A stretch of DNA of 64,000 bases. Source: UBA5109 sp038148755. GTDB taxonomy: Bacteria; Pseudomonadota; Gammaproteobacteria; Pseudomonadales; Pseudohongiellaceae. Location: NCBI GenBank assembly GCA_038148755.1, contig JAYQWA010000006.1:1-64000 (forward strand), given 5' to 3'. The notes beneath the pieces were generated by a model. That model was given only the letters and a program-made list of their open reading frames with translations. It was not told the DNA's origin and made no database searches. Made by a program: the position numbers and the translations under genes. Below, in pieces: positions 10,019 to 18,060 of this stretch (its first letter is position 1; the number at the start of each line of letters is the position of its first letter).

Positions 10019-11062
10019 TTAAAGTGGCACTTCCATGGTCCAGCCGTTATTATCCTCACGCTCACCGCTTTGCAACTGACGAAGCAAATCGTAAAGTTTC
10101 TGCATAACCGGCCCGACTGCTTCTCCGTTTCCATAAAAATTATGCCATTGCTCATCCAGCCAAATTTTGCCTACCGGAGACAGTACAGCTGCAGTACCAC
10201 AGGCAGCAACTTCTTCAAAACTGTCTATCTCAGCACGCAAATCTATTGGCCTGGCTTCTGTTTGCATACCAAGGTCACGTTCTGCGATTTCCATAATAGA
10301 GCGGCGGGTTATACTCGGCAAAATGGCATCTGACTTTGGCGTAATCAATTTATTTCCGGCCTGGGAAATGATTATGTTGGCTGAACCGGCCTCTTCCAGA
10401 TAGCGGTGCTCGGCAGCATCCAGATACAGTGCCTCATTAGCTCCCAGCTCTTTGGCTTTACGGGTTGCATACAAGCCTCCCGGATAATTGGCGCCGGCTT
10501 TAATATCGCCAGTACCATGTGGTGCAGCCCGGTCAAAATCAGAAACCGCCAATGAAATGAGAGCAAGCCCACCACTTTTATAATAAGGACCAACCGGTGT
10601 AACCATGACTCTGAATTCGTAGCATGATGCCGGTTTCAGACCCATATTCTCGCCAATGCCGATAAGCAAAGGACGCACATAAAGGGAAGCACCACTGCCA
10701 TAGGGTGGAACCCAGGACTGATTTGCCCTGACTGCCTCCATGACTCCACGCAAAAACAACTCGTGGGGAACCTGTGGCATGGATAAACGCTCAGCCGTTA
10801 TCTGCATACGTTGTGCATTTAATTCAGGTCTGAACAATAAAATCCGACCATCTTTTGCTGTTTGCGCTTTTAAACCTTCAAAACATTGTTGCGCATAATG
10901 CAGGGCTGTGGCGCCCTCATGAATCTGAATAAATTCAGAGCTGACAAGCTCACCTTCGGACCATTGACCATTTTCATAAATTGCAGAAAAACGATAATCT
11001 GTCTTGGTATATTCAAAACCAAGATTTTTCCAGTCGAGATTCTGCTTGGTTGAAGCTAGCAC
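10019..11062 (-). CDS. ilvE: Branched-chain amino acid aminotransferase
   Basis: A class IV, fold-type IV PLP aminotransferase that interconverts leucine, isoleucine and valine with their 2-oxo acids using 2-oxoglutarate. DWKNLGFEYTKTDYRF opens the conserved domain, and the PLP lysine is in IKAGANYPGG. EEAGSANIII and LPSITRRSIMEIA form the cofactor phosphate and substrate loops. The start is the GTG at 11060-11062 (347 aa). An ATG at 11098 in frame would add 12 residues, but it overlaps a perfect TATAAT (11097-11102), so it would lie outside the transcript. The window also holds leuCD, part of leucine synthesis, far away. Divergent from tatD. Confidence 0.93.
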   Translation of the reverse strand: MLASTKQNLDWKNLGFEYTKTDYRFSAIYENGQWSEGELVSSEFIQIHEGATALHYAQQCFEGLKAQTAKDGRILLFRPELNAQRMQITAERLSMPQVPHELFLRGVMEAVRANQSWVPPYGSGASLYVRPLLIGIGENMGLKPASCYEFRVMVTPVGPYYKSGGLALISLAVSDFDRAAPHGTGDIKAGANYPGGLYATRKAKELGANEALYLDAAEHRYLEEAGSANIIISQAGNKLITPKSDAILPSITRRSIMEIAERDLGMQTEARPIDLRAEIDSFEEVAACGTAAVLSPVGKIWLDEQWHNFYGNGEAVGPVMQKLYDLLRQLQSGEREDNNGWTMEVPL

Positions 11063-11096
11063 TGTCTTAACCCTATTTAATTCGAAAAAAAGACGC

Positions 11097-11102
11097 ATTA
11101 TA
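11097..11102 (-). promoter_or_regulatory. -10 box of the ilvE promoter
   Basis: TATAAT reads on the minus strand at 11102-11097. A loosely matching -35 (TTGTGT) lies 19 bases further upstream. Initiation about 7 bases downstream gives a leader of some 25-30 bases before the GTG start at 11062. Confidence 0.45.
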
Positions 11103-11250
11103 GCGACATGACTTATGATTCACACAAATTTTTTTATTAAGCCCCCTTCCATATTTTATTTTTGTGATACTCAGATAAGTTTTTATCTGGCATTCGGAGG
11201 CTGCTGACCATAGTATTGCTCTTTTTTTTTAAATGCCTGACTGCTAGGAC

Positions 11251-12063
11251 ATGACACAAGCCTTACAACAAGAGAAAGCCACATTGATTGATATTGGCGC
11301 CAACCTCAGTCATGAGAGTTTTCGTGATGATTTTGATCAGGTGATAGAGCGTGCCAAAACAGCAGGAATAGAAAAACTCATACTCACCGGCACCGATACA
11401 AGCAGCAATCAAAGGGCTATCGAATTGTGCCAGCTCTACCCGGACTACCTCTTCAGTACAGTTGGTCTGCATCCCCATGAAGCTGATAATTATACAAATG
11501 AGCTCCTGGCAGATTTACGAGAACAAGCCATGCATGACTGTGTAAAATCTTTAGGCGAAACGGGCCTCGACTTTAATCGTAACTACTCCAGTCCGAAACA
11601 TCAGGAACATGCCTTTACCGAACAGCTAGGCCTGGCTGCTGAGCTAAACATGCCCGTTTTTTTACACCAGAGAGATGCACATGAGCGTTTTTTACCCATC
11701 CTCAAAGATTACCGGGAGCATTTATCCAAAGTCGTTGTGCATTGTTTTACCGGGAATAAAGCTGAACTTTTTGATTACCTCGATATGGATTTATACATTG
11801 GTATCACCGGCTGGATTTGTGATGAACGTCGTGGTTATTCGTTACACCCGCTGTTAAAAGAAATACCTGCCAATCGTCTTATGCTGGAAACCGACGCCCC
11901 TTATCTCATGCCGCGCAATATAGAGCCTAAACCCACTACCCGACGAAATGAACCGGCAAATTTGCCCTTTGTGCTCGCCATGGTGTCCAAATGCCTCGAA
12001 AAAAAACCGGAAACTGTTGCAAAGCAGACATCCAGCAACGCCAGGGATTTTTTTGCTCTATGA
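11251..12063 (+). CDS. tatD: TatD family DNase/hydrolase
   Basis: A 270-aa TIM-barrel metal-dependent hydrolase. The N-terminal strand reads LIDIGANLSHESF, without the H-x-H of the YcfH subgroup, as in TatD itself. Metal and active-site residues are visible: VGLHPHEAD, SLGETGLDF (Glu near 104), PVFLHQRDAHERF (His near 139), VVHCFTG (His near 165) and the terminal LETDAPYLMPRN (Asp). TatD is a 3'-5' exonuclease implicated in DNA repair and quality control. The ribosome site is weak (AGGA immediately before the ATG). The next gene begins 22 bases downstream on the same strand, so they may be cotranscribed. No tatABC genes are nearby. Confidence 0.93.
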   Translation: MTQALQQEKATLIDIGANLSHESFRDDFDQVIERAKTAGIEKLILTGTDTSSNQRAIELCQLYPDYLFSTVGLHPHEADNYTNELLADLREQAMHDCVKSLGETGLDFNRNYSSPKHQEHAFTEQLGLAAELNMPVFLHQRDAHERFLPILKDYREHLSKVVVHCFTGNKAELFDYLDMDLYIGITGWICDERRGYSLHPLLKEIPANRLMLETDAPYLMPRNIEPKPTTRRNEPANLPFVLAMVSKCLEKKPETVAKQTSSNARDFFAL

Positions 12064-12085
12064 ACTTTGCTATATTTCCCGGGCT

Positions 12086-13093
12086 ATGAAAAAAAGACGT
12101 TTTCTACAAGCTCTTTTTACTGGCGGTGCCGTTTCACTGGTGTCGACCCGTTCTCTGCAATCAAGACTTAGTGAACACAGGGTATTGGTCACTCAGGATC
12201 CAAACTCTACGATTGTACCCGTCGTTGAGCCCACGCCTGTTGAAAGCCCTTCCGGTCTGATAATTGACCAAAGTCCGCCAGAACCAGCAGCCATTATTCT
12301 CGAAGAAACCGTACTTGAAGAAGGCTTTAAGCATACTGAAAGAGATGTCGACCTGAATGATCTGGAAGACAAAGAAATTGATGAGTATCTGGCTAAAATT
12401 CGAAATTTTGATGCCAATTTTAATAATGACATTTATTTGCTTGCAGCCAAACGAGAGCTGCTAAGCAGAACCATCAACCGTCTTGAACGGGTTCAAGACT
12501 ATGTCGGTCACGGCAATTTCAATTTGATCGGCTTTGATGAAATGCTTTTCTTTGCTCGTAATTATGAATCCATCGGAGCTTTTGAAAAATCCGAGTTGGA
12601 TTTTCTGGAAGAAATATTTTTTGCTGATGCCAATCAATATGGCTTTTTCGGTGAGAAAGTTACCCCTTAACTGACAACCCGTATTCCAATTCCTGATGTC
12701 GTCAAAATTCACGGCAGCGGACATTATCTTTTAAGAGGATCTTCCTACAACCTGTATCAGCAAATTAAACGCGATGTTGGTCAGCAACTATTAATAACTT
12801 CAGGAATACGCAATGTTGTTAAGCAAATGCATCTGTTCCTGGCTAAAACACTGCAGTCTGATCTTAACCTGTCAAAAGCTTCCCGGTCACTGGCGCCTCC
12901 GGGACATTCCTTTCACTGTATCGGCGACTTTGATGTCGGGAAAATTGGTTTGGGAGAACTTAATTTCACAGAAGATTTTTCCCATACCGAAGAATTCCGA
13001 CGCATGGTTAATCTAGGTTATATAGATATCCGTTATACCGACACCAATCTCTATGGCGTCAGATATGAGCCCTGGCATATAAAAATTGCTTAA
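12086..13093 (+). pseudogene. M15/VanY-type D-Ala-D-Ala carboxypeptidase, broken by in-frame TAA
   Basis: One reading frame of 335 codons runs from ATG 12086 to TAA 13091-13093 but is interrupted by a single TAA at 12668-12670 (codon 195). The N-terminus (KKRRFLQALFTGG) looks like a Tat or Sec signal. The part before the stop is a helical region ending GFFGEKVTP. After the stop the frame continues with LTTRIPIPDVVKIHGSGHY, then the zinc-peptidase signature: APPGHSFHCIGDFDVG, holding His and Asp ligands, and VRYEPWHIKI with the second His. The catalytic core thus lies wholly after the stop, and the 140 codons there have no other defect. It is a recent nonsense mutation, a sequence error, or read-through. 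The family normally trims peptidoglycan peptides in the periplasm. Confidence 0.75.
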
Positions 13094-13335
13094 GTTTTTT
13101 GTACCTCAAGAAATTTGCTTAGCTCTGCCATCGTAAAGGGCCAGGCTAACTCTCTTTCACTATCTTCAAATTTAAGCACAGGAATACGTACACCATATTC
13201 CTTCAGTAAATTTTCAGACTCAGTTATTTCAACCATGAACAGCGCCAAATCTGCTACATCTTGCTGATTAATCATGGCAGCTGCTTCATCACATAAATGG
13301 CAACCCAGTGTTGTATATAAATTTAATCTGCGCAT
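13090..13335 (-). CDS. Glutaredoxin-like thiol-disulfide protein
   Basis: An 81-aa protein with the start of a thioredoxin fold: LNLYTTLGCHLCDEA has the CxxC motif (residues about 12-15), and YGVRIPVLKF holds the cis-proline. This matches the glutaredoxin-like DUF836 family often found next to pyrD. Its ATG overlaps the pyrD stop (TAATG arrangement), so translation is probably coupled. The 3' end overlaps the convergent peptidase pseudogene by 4 bases. The redox partner is unknown. Confidence 0.8.
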   Translation of the reverse strand: MRRLNLYTTLGCHLCDEAAAMINQQDVADLALFMVEITESENLLKEYGVRIPVLKFEDSERELAWPFTMAELSKFLEVQKT

Positions 13336-14351
13336 TAATCTGCAACACTTGCGTCTATGGCTTCAGTAATTAATTCAGGGCCGCGATAAATAAAACCTGT
13401 ATAAAGCTGAAGCAGATTGGCACCGGCTTTATATTTCCTTTCAGCACTTGCGTAATCATGAATACCACCCACACCAATGATTGGAATAACGCCTCGTAGC
13501 TGGTGTTTCAGATTTCTAACGGTATCGACGGAAATGTTTTCCATAGGCGAACCGCTCAGGCCCCCAGTTTCATCAGAAAACACTGATTCTTCAACACCAT
13601 TTCTAGAGACGGTCGTATTGGTCGCTATCACCCCGTCCATTTTGTAATACAGTAGCGCCTGTGCAATATCCTCACATTCATTGACGCTAATATCCGGTGC
13701 AATTTTTAACAATAGCGGCACATACTTGTCATGCTTATCAGACAACATTTTTTGTTCAGCTTTCAAAACACTTAACAGGCTATTAAGACCTTCTCCAAAT
13801 TGTAAGGCACGCAAACCGGGGGTATTGGGTGAAGAAAGGTTAATGACTATGTAATCTGCAAAGGGATAAAGCTCCCGCAAACAAAACAGATAATCTTCAT
13901 GCGCCTGTTCTAAAGGCGTTGAATAATTTTTTCCGATATTAACACCCACAATTCCTTTGAAACGCCTGCGTTTAAGACGCTCGACCATATGTGCCACACC
14001 TTTATTATTAAAGCCCATCCGGTTTATCAAAGCCCCTTGCTTGTTTAACCGAAATAACCGGGGCTTCGGATTGCCCGGCTGGGCTCTGGGGGTCACAGTG
14101 CCTACCTCAATAAAGCCAAAACCCAAGGAGCCTAAAGCATCGATATAGTCCCCGTTCTTATCCAGGCCAGCAGCAAGCCCTACCGGGTTGCTGAATTGCA
14201 AGCCGAAAGCTTCAACAGTCTTGTTTTTGCCACGGGAAGCAAGCAAAGATACCAGACCTAAAAGATAAATCAGTTTTAGGCCTTTAAGGCCAAGGTTATG
14301 GGAAAACTCTGCCGGAAAAAGAAAAAGAAGCCGACGGATCAGTGTGTACAA
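13335..14351 (-). CDS. pyrD: Dihydroorotate dehydrogenase (quinone), class 2
   Basis: Oxidises dihydroorotate to orotate in pyrimidine synthesis and passes electrons to membrane quinone. At 338 aa it has the class 2 N-terminal amphipathic helix (YTLIRRLLFLFPAEFSHN), FMN-binding NPVGLAAGLDKNG, the FINRMGFNN-type loop (here ALINRMGFNN) and NLSSPNTPGLR with the catalytic Ser. IIGVGGIHD and LLQLYTGFIYRGP close the barrel. The start codon is TTG at 14349-14351, supported by AGGG five to six bases upstream and by alignment of the N-terminal helix with the family; an ATG a little further upstream runs straight into a stop. Upstream lies a 194-base gap shared with the divergent moxR gene. Confidence 0.95.
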   Translation of the reverse strand: MYTLIRRLLFLFPAEFSHNLGLKGLKLIYLLGLVSLLASRGKNKTVEAFGLQFSNPVGLAAGLDKNGDYIDALGSLGFGFIEVGTVTPRAQPGNPKPRLFRLNKQGALINRMGFNNKGVAHMVERLKRRRFKGIVGVNIGKNYSTPLEQAHEDYLFCLRELYPFADYIVINLSSPNTPGLRALQFGEGLNSLLSVLKAEQKMLSDKHDKYVPLLLKIAPDISVNECEDIAQALLYYKMDGVIATNTTVSRNGVEESVFSDETGGLSGSPMENISVDTVRNLKHQLRGVIPIIGVGGIHDYASAERKYKAGANLLQLYTGFIYRGPELITEAIDASVAD

Positions 14352-14545
14352 AATAGCCCTACTCCATATTTAATCCATAATATAGTGCTTGAATTAGAAA
14401 CTCACAAGCGTGAATTGCAAGTCTAAAATAGTCGATTAATCTCTATGATATCAGGCCTTTTAAGGCTGTTTAGGGTATCATGTGCGACTTTATTTAAAGC
14501 ATAACAATAACATTAGAACATCAACCCGCAGTAAGAGATCAAATT

Positions 14546-15505
14546 ATGCCTCAGAAAGAAATGATTGGAGCTTTGAAAAACTGGCTCTCTCAGCAAATTA
14601 TTGGTCAGGAGAAACTACTGGACCGATTGTTAATCGCACTCCTCGCAGACGGACATCTTTTAGTTGAAGGTGCACCAGGTCTGGCTAAAACCAAAGCTAT
14701 AAAAAACCTTTCTGAGGCCATAGAAGGCGATTTCCATCGTATACAGTTTACTCCGGATCTTCTACCCAGTGATATCACCGGAACTGAAATCTTCCGTCCT
14801 GAGGATGGCAGCTTTACTTTTCAGCAAGGACCTATTTTTCATAATCTGGTGCTGGCCGATGAGATAAACCGTGCGCCAGCCAAAGTCCAGTCTGCCCTGT
14901 TGGAGGCTATGGCTGAGCATCAGGTTAGTGTCGGCCGAGAAACCTTTCACCTGCCGGATCTCTTTTTAGTCATGGCGACCCAGAACCCGATTGAGCAGGA
15001 AGGAACCTATCCTTTACCAGAAGCTCAGCTTGACCGTTTTTTAATGCATGTTACTGTTGACTACCCGGATACTGAATCTGAACGCAAAATTCTGCATCTG
15101 GTTAGAAATGAAGCCATGCACCAGAACCCGACTCCACCTGTAGTCGTCTCTCAGAAAGATTTATTTGCAGCCAGGCAGGATGTGCTTGGCTTGCATATGG
15201 CTGAAGCCGTCGAAGAATATATTCTGCAGTTGGTCATGGCTACGCGTAATCCTGCCCCCTATAGTGAAGAGCTGGCAAAATGGATTGACTACGGTGCCAG
15301 TCCTCGTGGCACCATTTCTCTGGATATCTGTTCGAGGGCCCATGCATGGCTAAAAGGCAAAGATTTTGTAAGCCCCGAAGATGTCCATGAAATTTTCCAT
15401 GATGTCTTACGCCATCGTGTCCTTATCAGTTTTGAAGCAGAGGCTGCCGGTATAGATGCAAACCGGGTTTTGGATGAAGTACTCACACTGGTACCTTCAG
15501 CTTAA
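14546..15505 (+). CDS. MoxR-family AAA+ ATPase
   Basis: A 319-aa AAA+ chaperone-like ATPase. Walker A is GAPGLAKTKA (residues about 44-53), Walker B is VLADEINRA, and ATQNPIEQEGTYPLPEAQLD holds sensor 1 and the arginine finger region. MoxR proteins act with von Willebrand A proteins to mature or activate metal enzymes or envelope complexes. ATG 14546 is used; an internal ATG at 14561 is an alternative, and neither has a strong ribosome site. It is the first of six same-strand genes ending at 21632. Confidence 0.93.
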   Translation: MPQKEMIGALKNWLSQQIIGQEKLLDRLLIALLADGHLLVEGAPGLAKTKAIKNLSEAIEGDFHRIQFTPDLLPSDITGTEIFRPEDGSFTFQQGPIFHNLVLADEINRAPAKVQSALLEAMAEHQVSVGRETFHLPDLFLVMATQNPIEQEGTYPLPEAQLDRFLMHVTVDYPDTESERKILHLVRNEAMHQNPTPPVVVSQKDLFAARQDVLGLHMAEAVEEYILQLVMATRNPAPYSEELAKWIDYGASPRGTISLDICSRAHAWLKGKDFVSPEDVHEIFHDVLRHRVLISFEAEAAGIDANRVLDEVLTLVPSA

Positions 15506-15518
15506 AACCTAATTTCAT

Positions 15519-16484
15519 ATGTCACGCAAACGCGAATTAAATATTCAACAAGAGCAGTTCCGTTGCCGCGGCGCTATGTTGAGTCTGCAGCAATTACTTG
15601 ATCAGCGTCATATCGCCAAGGCACTGGAACTTTATCTGCAATCCCGCTCCCGGCTGGGAATGTCTGGTTCTCATATCTCCAAATCAAAAGGCCGAGGCGT
15701 TGATTTTGAAGAGCACCGGGCTTATCAGGCTGGCGATGACATACGAAGTATCGACTGGCGTGTCACTGCTCGAACTGGCAGACCTTTTACCAAAATTTTC
15801 CGTGAAGAGCGGGAAAGACCCGTTATTATCGGCGTTGACCAAAGTCATCATATGTTCTTCGGCAGCCAGGTCAGCTTTAAATCAGTTGTTGCTGCTGAAG
15901 TTGCAGCAATTCTATGCTGGTTGACCGTTGATAACGGTGACAGGGTTGGTGGCGTTGTTTTTTCTGATACTAATAGTGAAATGGTAAAACCAAGGCGCGG
16001 TAAACGTTCTGCCTTGCGCTTTCTCAGCCTGCTGGCCGACTACAATCAAAATCTGCTTGGTCAGCATAAGCCTTTAGCAAAAACAGGAAAATCAAACCTG
16101 CGTGAAGCGTTGGAACATATTTATCGTATTACCCGGCCAGGCTCAACGATATATCTGATAAGTGATTTCGCTGACATGGACAAAGTATCTCTGCAATATA
16201 TGCAGCAGCTCTCTTTGCATAACAATCTCACCTGTATATTTATTTACGATATTCTGGAGACTCAATTACCTCAACCCGGTGTATACAATATTACCAATGG
16301 CAACGAAATGGAGACTATTGATACTTACGCTGCAGCTGTCCGAGAAAACTACCACCAGGCATTTGAGGATAAATTACAAAGTCTGCATGCTGAACTGAAC
16401 TTAATAAAAGTACCTTTGATAAGCTTAAGAACCGACCAGATTGTTCTGGAGCAATTGGAAACATGGAATCAGAAGGCCCTTTAA
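15519..16484 (+). CDS. DUF58 domain protein of the Bat operon
   Basis: A 321-aa protein with the DUF58 signature: DFEEHRAYQAGDDIRSIDWR followed by RTGRPFTKIFREER. The C-terminal half resembles a divergent von Willebrand A fold (ITRPGSTIYLISDFADMD). No signal peptide or membrane segment is visible, so it is probably cytoplasmic. DUF58 proteins nearly always lie directly after a MoxR gene, as here (13-base gap). The precise role is unknown; it is thought to link the MoxR ATPase to the membrane-bound vWA proteins. The end overlaps the next gene by 22 bases. Confidence 0.9.
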   Translation: MSRKRELNIQQEQFRCRGAMLSLQQLLDQRHIAKALELYLQSRSRLGMSGSHISKSKGRGVDFEEHRAYQAGDDIRSIDWRVTARTGRPFTKIFREERERPVIIGVDQSHHMFFGSQVSFKSVVAAEVAAILCWLTVDNGDRVGGVVFSDTNSEMVKPRRGKRSALRFLSLLADYNQNLLGQHKPLAKTGKSNLREALEHIYRITRPGSTIYLISDFADMDKVSLQYMQQLSLHNNLTCIFIYDILETQLPQPGVYNITNGNEMETIDTYAAAVRENYHQAFEDKLQSLHAELNLIKVPLISLRTDQIVLEQLETWNQKAL

Positions 16485-17023
16485 GCCAATTGGCGGATAT
16501 TCATCTGCCCGATCCGGTTAGCATCTGGCCGCTTGCTCCCGGCTGGTGGTTCGTTATTATCCTGATTCTGGCAGGACTATGCTGGCTGGCTTTCCAGGCT
16601 TTACAGAAATTCATCTTGAATCAGCGTCTGCAAAGCGCGCAGCGTGAGCTTGAAAAAGCGATTCAAGCCTACCGTGAAACGGTCAGCAAAAAAGACAGCG
16701 ATGAAAATAAGGCAGGACTGGATTATCTTTATGCGGTAAATGCCGTACTTAACAGGGTCGCCTTATATACCGACCCTAAACGTTCGCGTGAAATCGCCAA
16801 ACTTACCGGAAAAGCATGGCTTGATTATCTTGATCAATCCTTTGGTGGAACTGAATTCAAGGAAAGCGCTGGAAAGGTTCTCGCGGAAGGACAGTATCGG
16901 CCAGTTTTCATTGGTGAAATTGAAGCTCTTTATACTCTGGCACAAAACTGGATCAGTGCCTGTTACAAGAAAAAAAATAAGAGCAAAGCAAATGAACACA
17001 AAAATATCAGGGTGGTGGCATGA
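16463..17023 (+). CDS. DUF4381 membrane protein of the Bat operon
   Basis: A 186-aa protein with one transmembrane segment near residues 22-46 (WWFVIILILAGLCWLAFQAL). It begins SEGPLSQLADIHLPDPVSIW, a typical DUF4381 start; the LADIHLPDP motif is characteristic. The remainder is a basic, mostly helical cytoplasmic domain. It lies between the DUF58 and BatA-like genes and overlaps both (22 bases and 4 bases), implying coupled translation. No catalytic motif is visible; it probably acts as a membrane adaptor. Confidence 0.85.
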   Translation: MESEGPLSQLADIHLPDPVSIWPLAPGWWFVIILILAGLCWLAFQALQKFILNQRLQSAQRELEKAIQAYRETVSKKDSDENKAGLDYLYAVNAVLNRVALYTDPKRSREIAKLTGKAWLDYLDQSFGGTEFKESAGKVLAEGQYRPVFIGEIEALYTLAQNWISACYKKKNKSKANEHKNIRVVA

Positions 17024-18060
17024 TTGAATTCGTCTGGCCCTGGGTTTTCATTTTGATACCGCTGCCCTATTTCATTAATCGCCTTATGCCACGGGCTGAA
17101 ATTATTGAAGCTCCCCTTTTCGTGCCTTTTTTCACCTCACTGAAAACCGTCGTAAGTTCCAGCCCCAGGCTGGGCAGTCGCAGTTTGCTACTCTCTTTTC
17201 TGGCCTTGTTGTGCTGGCTGTTACTGGTCATCGCAGCCAGTCGTCCACAATGGGTAGGAGAACCTGTTCAGCTTCCCACAACCGGACGAGACCTGATGTT
17301 ATCCGTTGACATATCAGGCAGTATGGAGGCTCAGGATATCCAGTTGCAGGGGCGTAATGCGACCCGTCTGGAGGTGGTCAAGTCTGTCGTTGGAGATTTT
17401 GTAGAAAGACGTACCGGAGACAGGCTGGGATTAATTTTATTTGCAGCCAGAGCTTATACCCAGGCGCCTCTTACTTTTGACCGTGAAACCGTTGGCATAC
17501 TGCTCGATGAAGCTCAAATCGGTATTATTGAAGAAAATGCGACTGCCATAGGTGATGCGATAGGACTTGGCGTTCGTCACTTGCGCGAGCGACCGGAAGC
17601 CAGTCGTATACTGATCCTGCTGACTGACGGGGTAAACAATGCCGGCCAGGTTTCGCCATTGCAGGCAGGAGAACTGGCTGCACGTGAAGGGATTCGGATT
17701 TACACGATTGGTATTGGTGCAGAAAGTGCCGCGCGTTCCTCCATTTTCAGCTCAAGAGCTGTCAATCCCTCTGCCGACCTTGATGAAGACACCCTAACTG
17801 AAATTGCTGAAAACACCGGCGGTCAGTATTTCAGAGCGCGTAACATAGAAGAACTGGAGCAAATTTATGCCATTCTGGATGAACTTGAACCGGTAGAGCA
17901 GGAAGATGAAACTTTCCGCCCTACTATTGCTCTATTCTACTGGCCTCTGGCTGCCTGTTTGCTATTAAGCTTTCTTATTGCATTAAGCCGCTTACCGGCC
18001 TTAAACCCCTGGAAAAAAGCTTCTCCAGCCCCAATATCTATGACAGAAAGTAAAACCTAG
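17020..18060 (+). CDS. von Willebrand A protein, BatA-like
   Basis: A 346-aa membrane protein. Two N-terminal hydrophobic segments (residues about 1-20 and 55-75) and a C-terminal one (about 305-325) flank a vWA domain at about 88-285. The metal-ion-dependent adhesion site is complete: DISGSMEAQD (D-x-S-x-S), a Thr in the TAIGDAIGLG loop, and LLTDGVNNAG with the Asp. The start overlaps the preceding stop as ATGA. BatA proteins were named for Bacteroides aerotolerance; in gammaproteobacteria the exact role is not settled. Confidence 0.9.
   Translation: MIEFVWPWVFILIPLPYFINRLMPRAEIIEAPLFVPFFTSLKTVVSSSPRLGSRSLLLSFLALLCWLLLVIAASRPQWVGEPVQLPTTGRDLMLSVDISGSMEAQDIQLQGRNATRLEVVKSVVGDFVERRTGDRLGLILFAARAYTQAPLTFDRETVGILLDEAQIGIIEENATAIGDAIGLGVRHLRERPEASRILILLTDGVNNAGQVSPLQAGELAAREGIRIYTIGIGAESAARSSIFSSRAVNPSADLDEDTLTEIAENTGGQYFRARNIEELEQIYAILDELEPVEQEDETFRPTIALFYWPLAACLLLSFLIALSRLPALNPWKKASPAPISMTESKT

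Noticed and set aside
11948..12085. Longer start for the peptidase gene
   Set aside because: The upstream extension overlaps tatD in another frame and has no signal sequence, whereas ATG 12086 begins a normal export signal.
12827..13093. Separate 88-aa gene after the interrupted peptidase
   Set aside because: It is in the same phase as the upstream frame with no stop between 12671 and 12827, and holds only the end of the domain. It is the second half of one broken gene.
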